NCBI GenBank assembly: GCA_944391255.1
Contig: CALXSW010000266.1
Span: 1-5,800, forward strand
Origin: an uncultured Clostridia bacterium
GTDB taxonomy: Bacteria > Bacillota > Clostridia > UBA1381
DNA: 5,800 nucleotides
Direction: 5' to 3'
A program made the position numbers and the translations under genes. Numbering within the stretch: the first letter of the stretch is position 1; each line of letters begins with the position of its first letter. A model generated the notes under the pieces. It worked only from the letters and a program-made list of their open reading frames with translations. It did not search any database and was not told the DNA's origin. Shown here one piece after another: positions 5,773-5,800 of this stretch.

Positions 5773-5800
5773 ATGGATTTGCCAGAGCAGGCGGTTGTAG
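5773..5800 (+). CDS. 5' end of next operon gene, probably exodeoxyribonuclease VII large subunit (partial)
   Basis: An ATG six bases after the preceding stop begins MDLPEQAVV and runs off the window. AGAGGG (5757-5762), inside the last codons of the TsaD-like gene, provides a ribosome site 10 nt upstream. Nine residues cannot identify a family. XseA is suggested only by context, because nusB, a TsaD-like gene and xseA/xseB commonly follow one another in Clostridia, and XseA proteins begin with a short tail before a TVSELN-type motif. The start is well supported; the identity is a guess. Confidence 0.5.

Overview
The window looks like chromosomal DNA of a low-to-moderate GC Firmicute of the class Clostridia. 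The signs are strong purine-rich Shine-Dalgarno sites, near-consensus sigma-A promoters, heavy use of AUA and AGA codons, and a nusB / TsaD-like / probable xseA order of a kind I associate with Clostridia. I cannot name a genus. It is a housekeeping 'RNA metabolism' neighbourhood. I see no insertion sequence, phage integrase, CRISPR array, rRNA or tRNA.

Region 1-425 is regulatory and almost free of large genes. Its left edge (42 to 1) seems to hold the first codons of a minus-strand gene, served by its own promoter (119-147, minus). A 7-bp inverted repeat (84-116) covers that gene's probable transcription start. In the middle lie a small inverted repeat (157-176) and a 9-bp direct repeat with a 20-bp period (195-223). 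On the plus strand there is a textbook promoter, TTGACA-N17-TATAAT with an extended -10 (252-280), and a perfect 6-1-6 palindrome sits inside its spacer. The roughly 140-nt leader between this promoter and the first large gene contains a possible 19-codon ORF ending in Pro-stop (298-357). It also holds three copies of TCATGA and mutually exclusive RNA pairings, one of which resembles a weak intrinsic terminator.

Region 426-4377 is a tightly packed operon of three genes: rnr (RNase R, 3'-5' exoribonuclease), a THUMP-type class I RNA N2-guanine methyltransferase (RlmL/YpsC family), and a YfbR-like HD-domain phosphohydrolase. The gaps are 0 and 1 nt.

Region 4374-5800 is a second transcription unit. 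Its promoter -35 overlaps the stop codon of the HD gene. It carries nusB (antitermination factor), a 305-residue Kae1/TsaD-like protein that overlaps nusB by ATGA and has lost several canonical TsaD motif residues, and, after 6 nt, the first nine codons of another gene, probably xseA by context.

The shared theme is RNA turnover, RNA modification and antitermination. The least-explained parts are the rnr leader and the divergent TsaD paralogue. The sequence shows these elements directly, but any regulatory mechanism built on them is inference.
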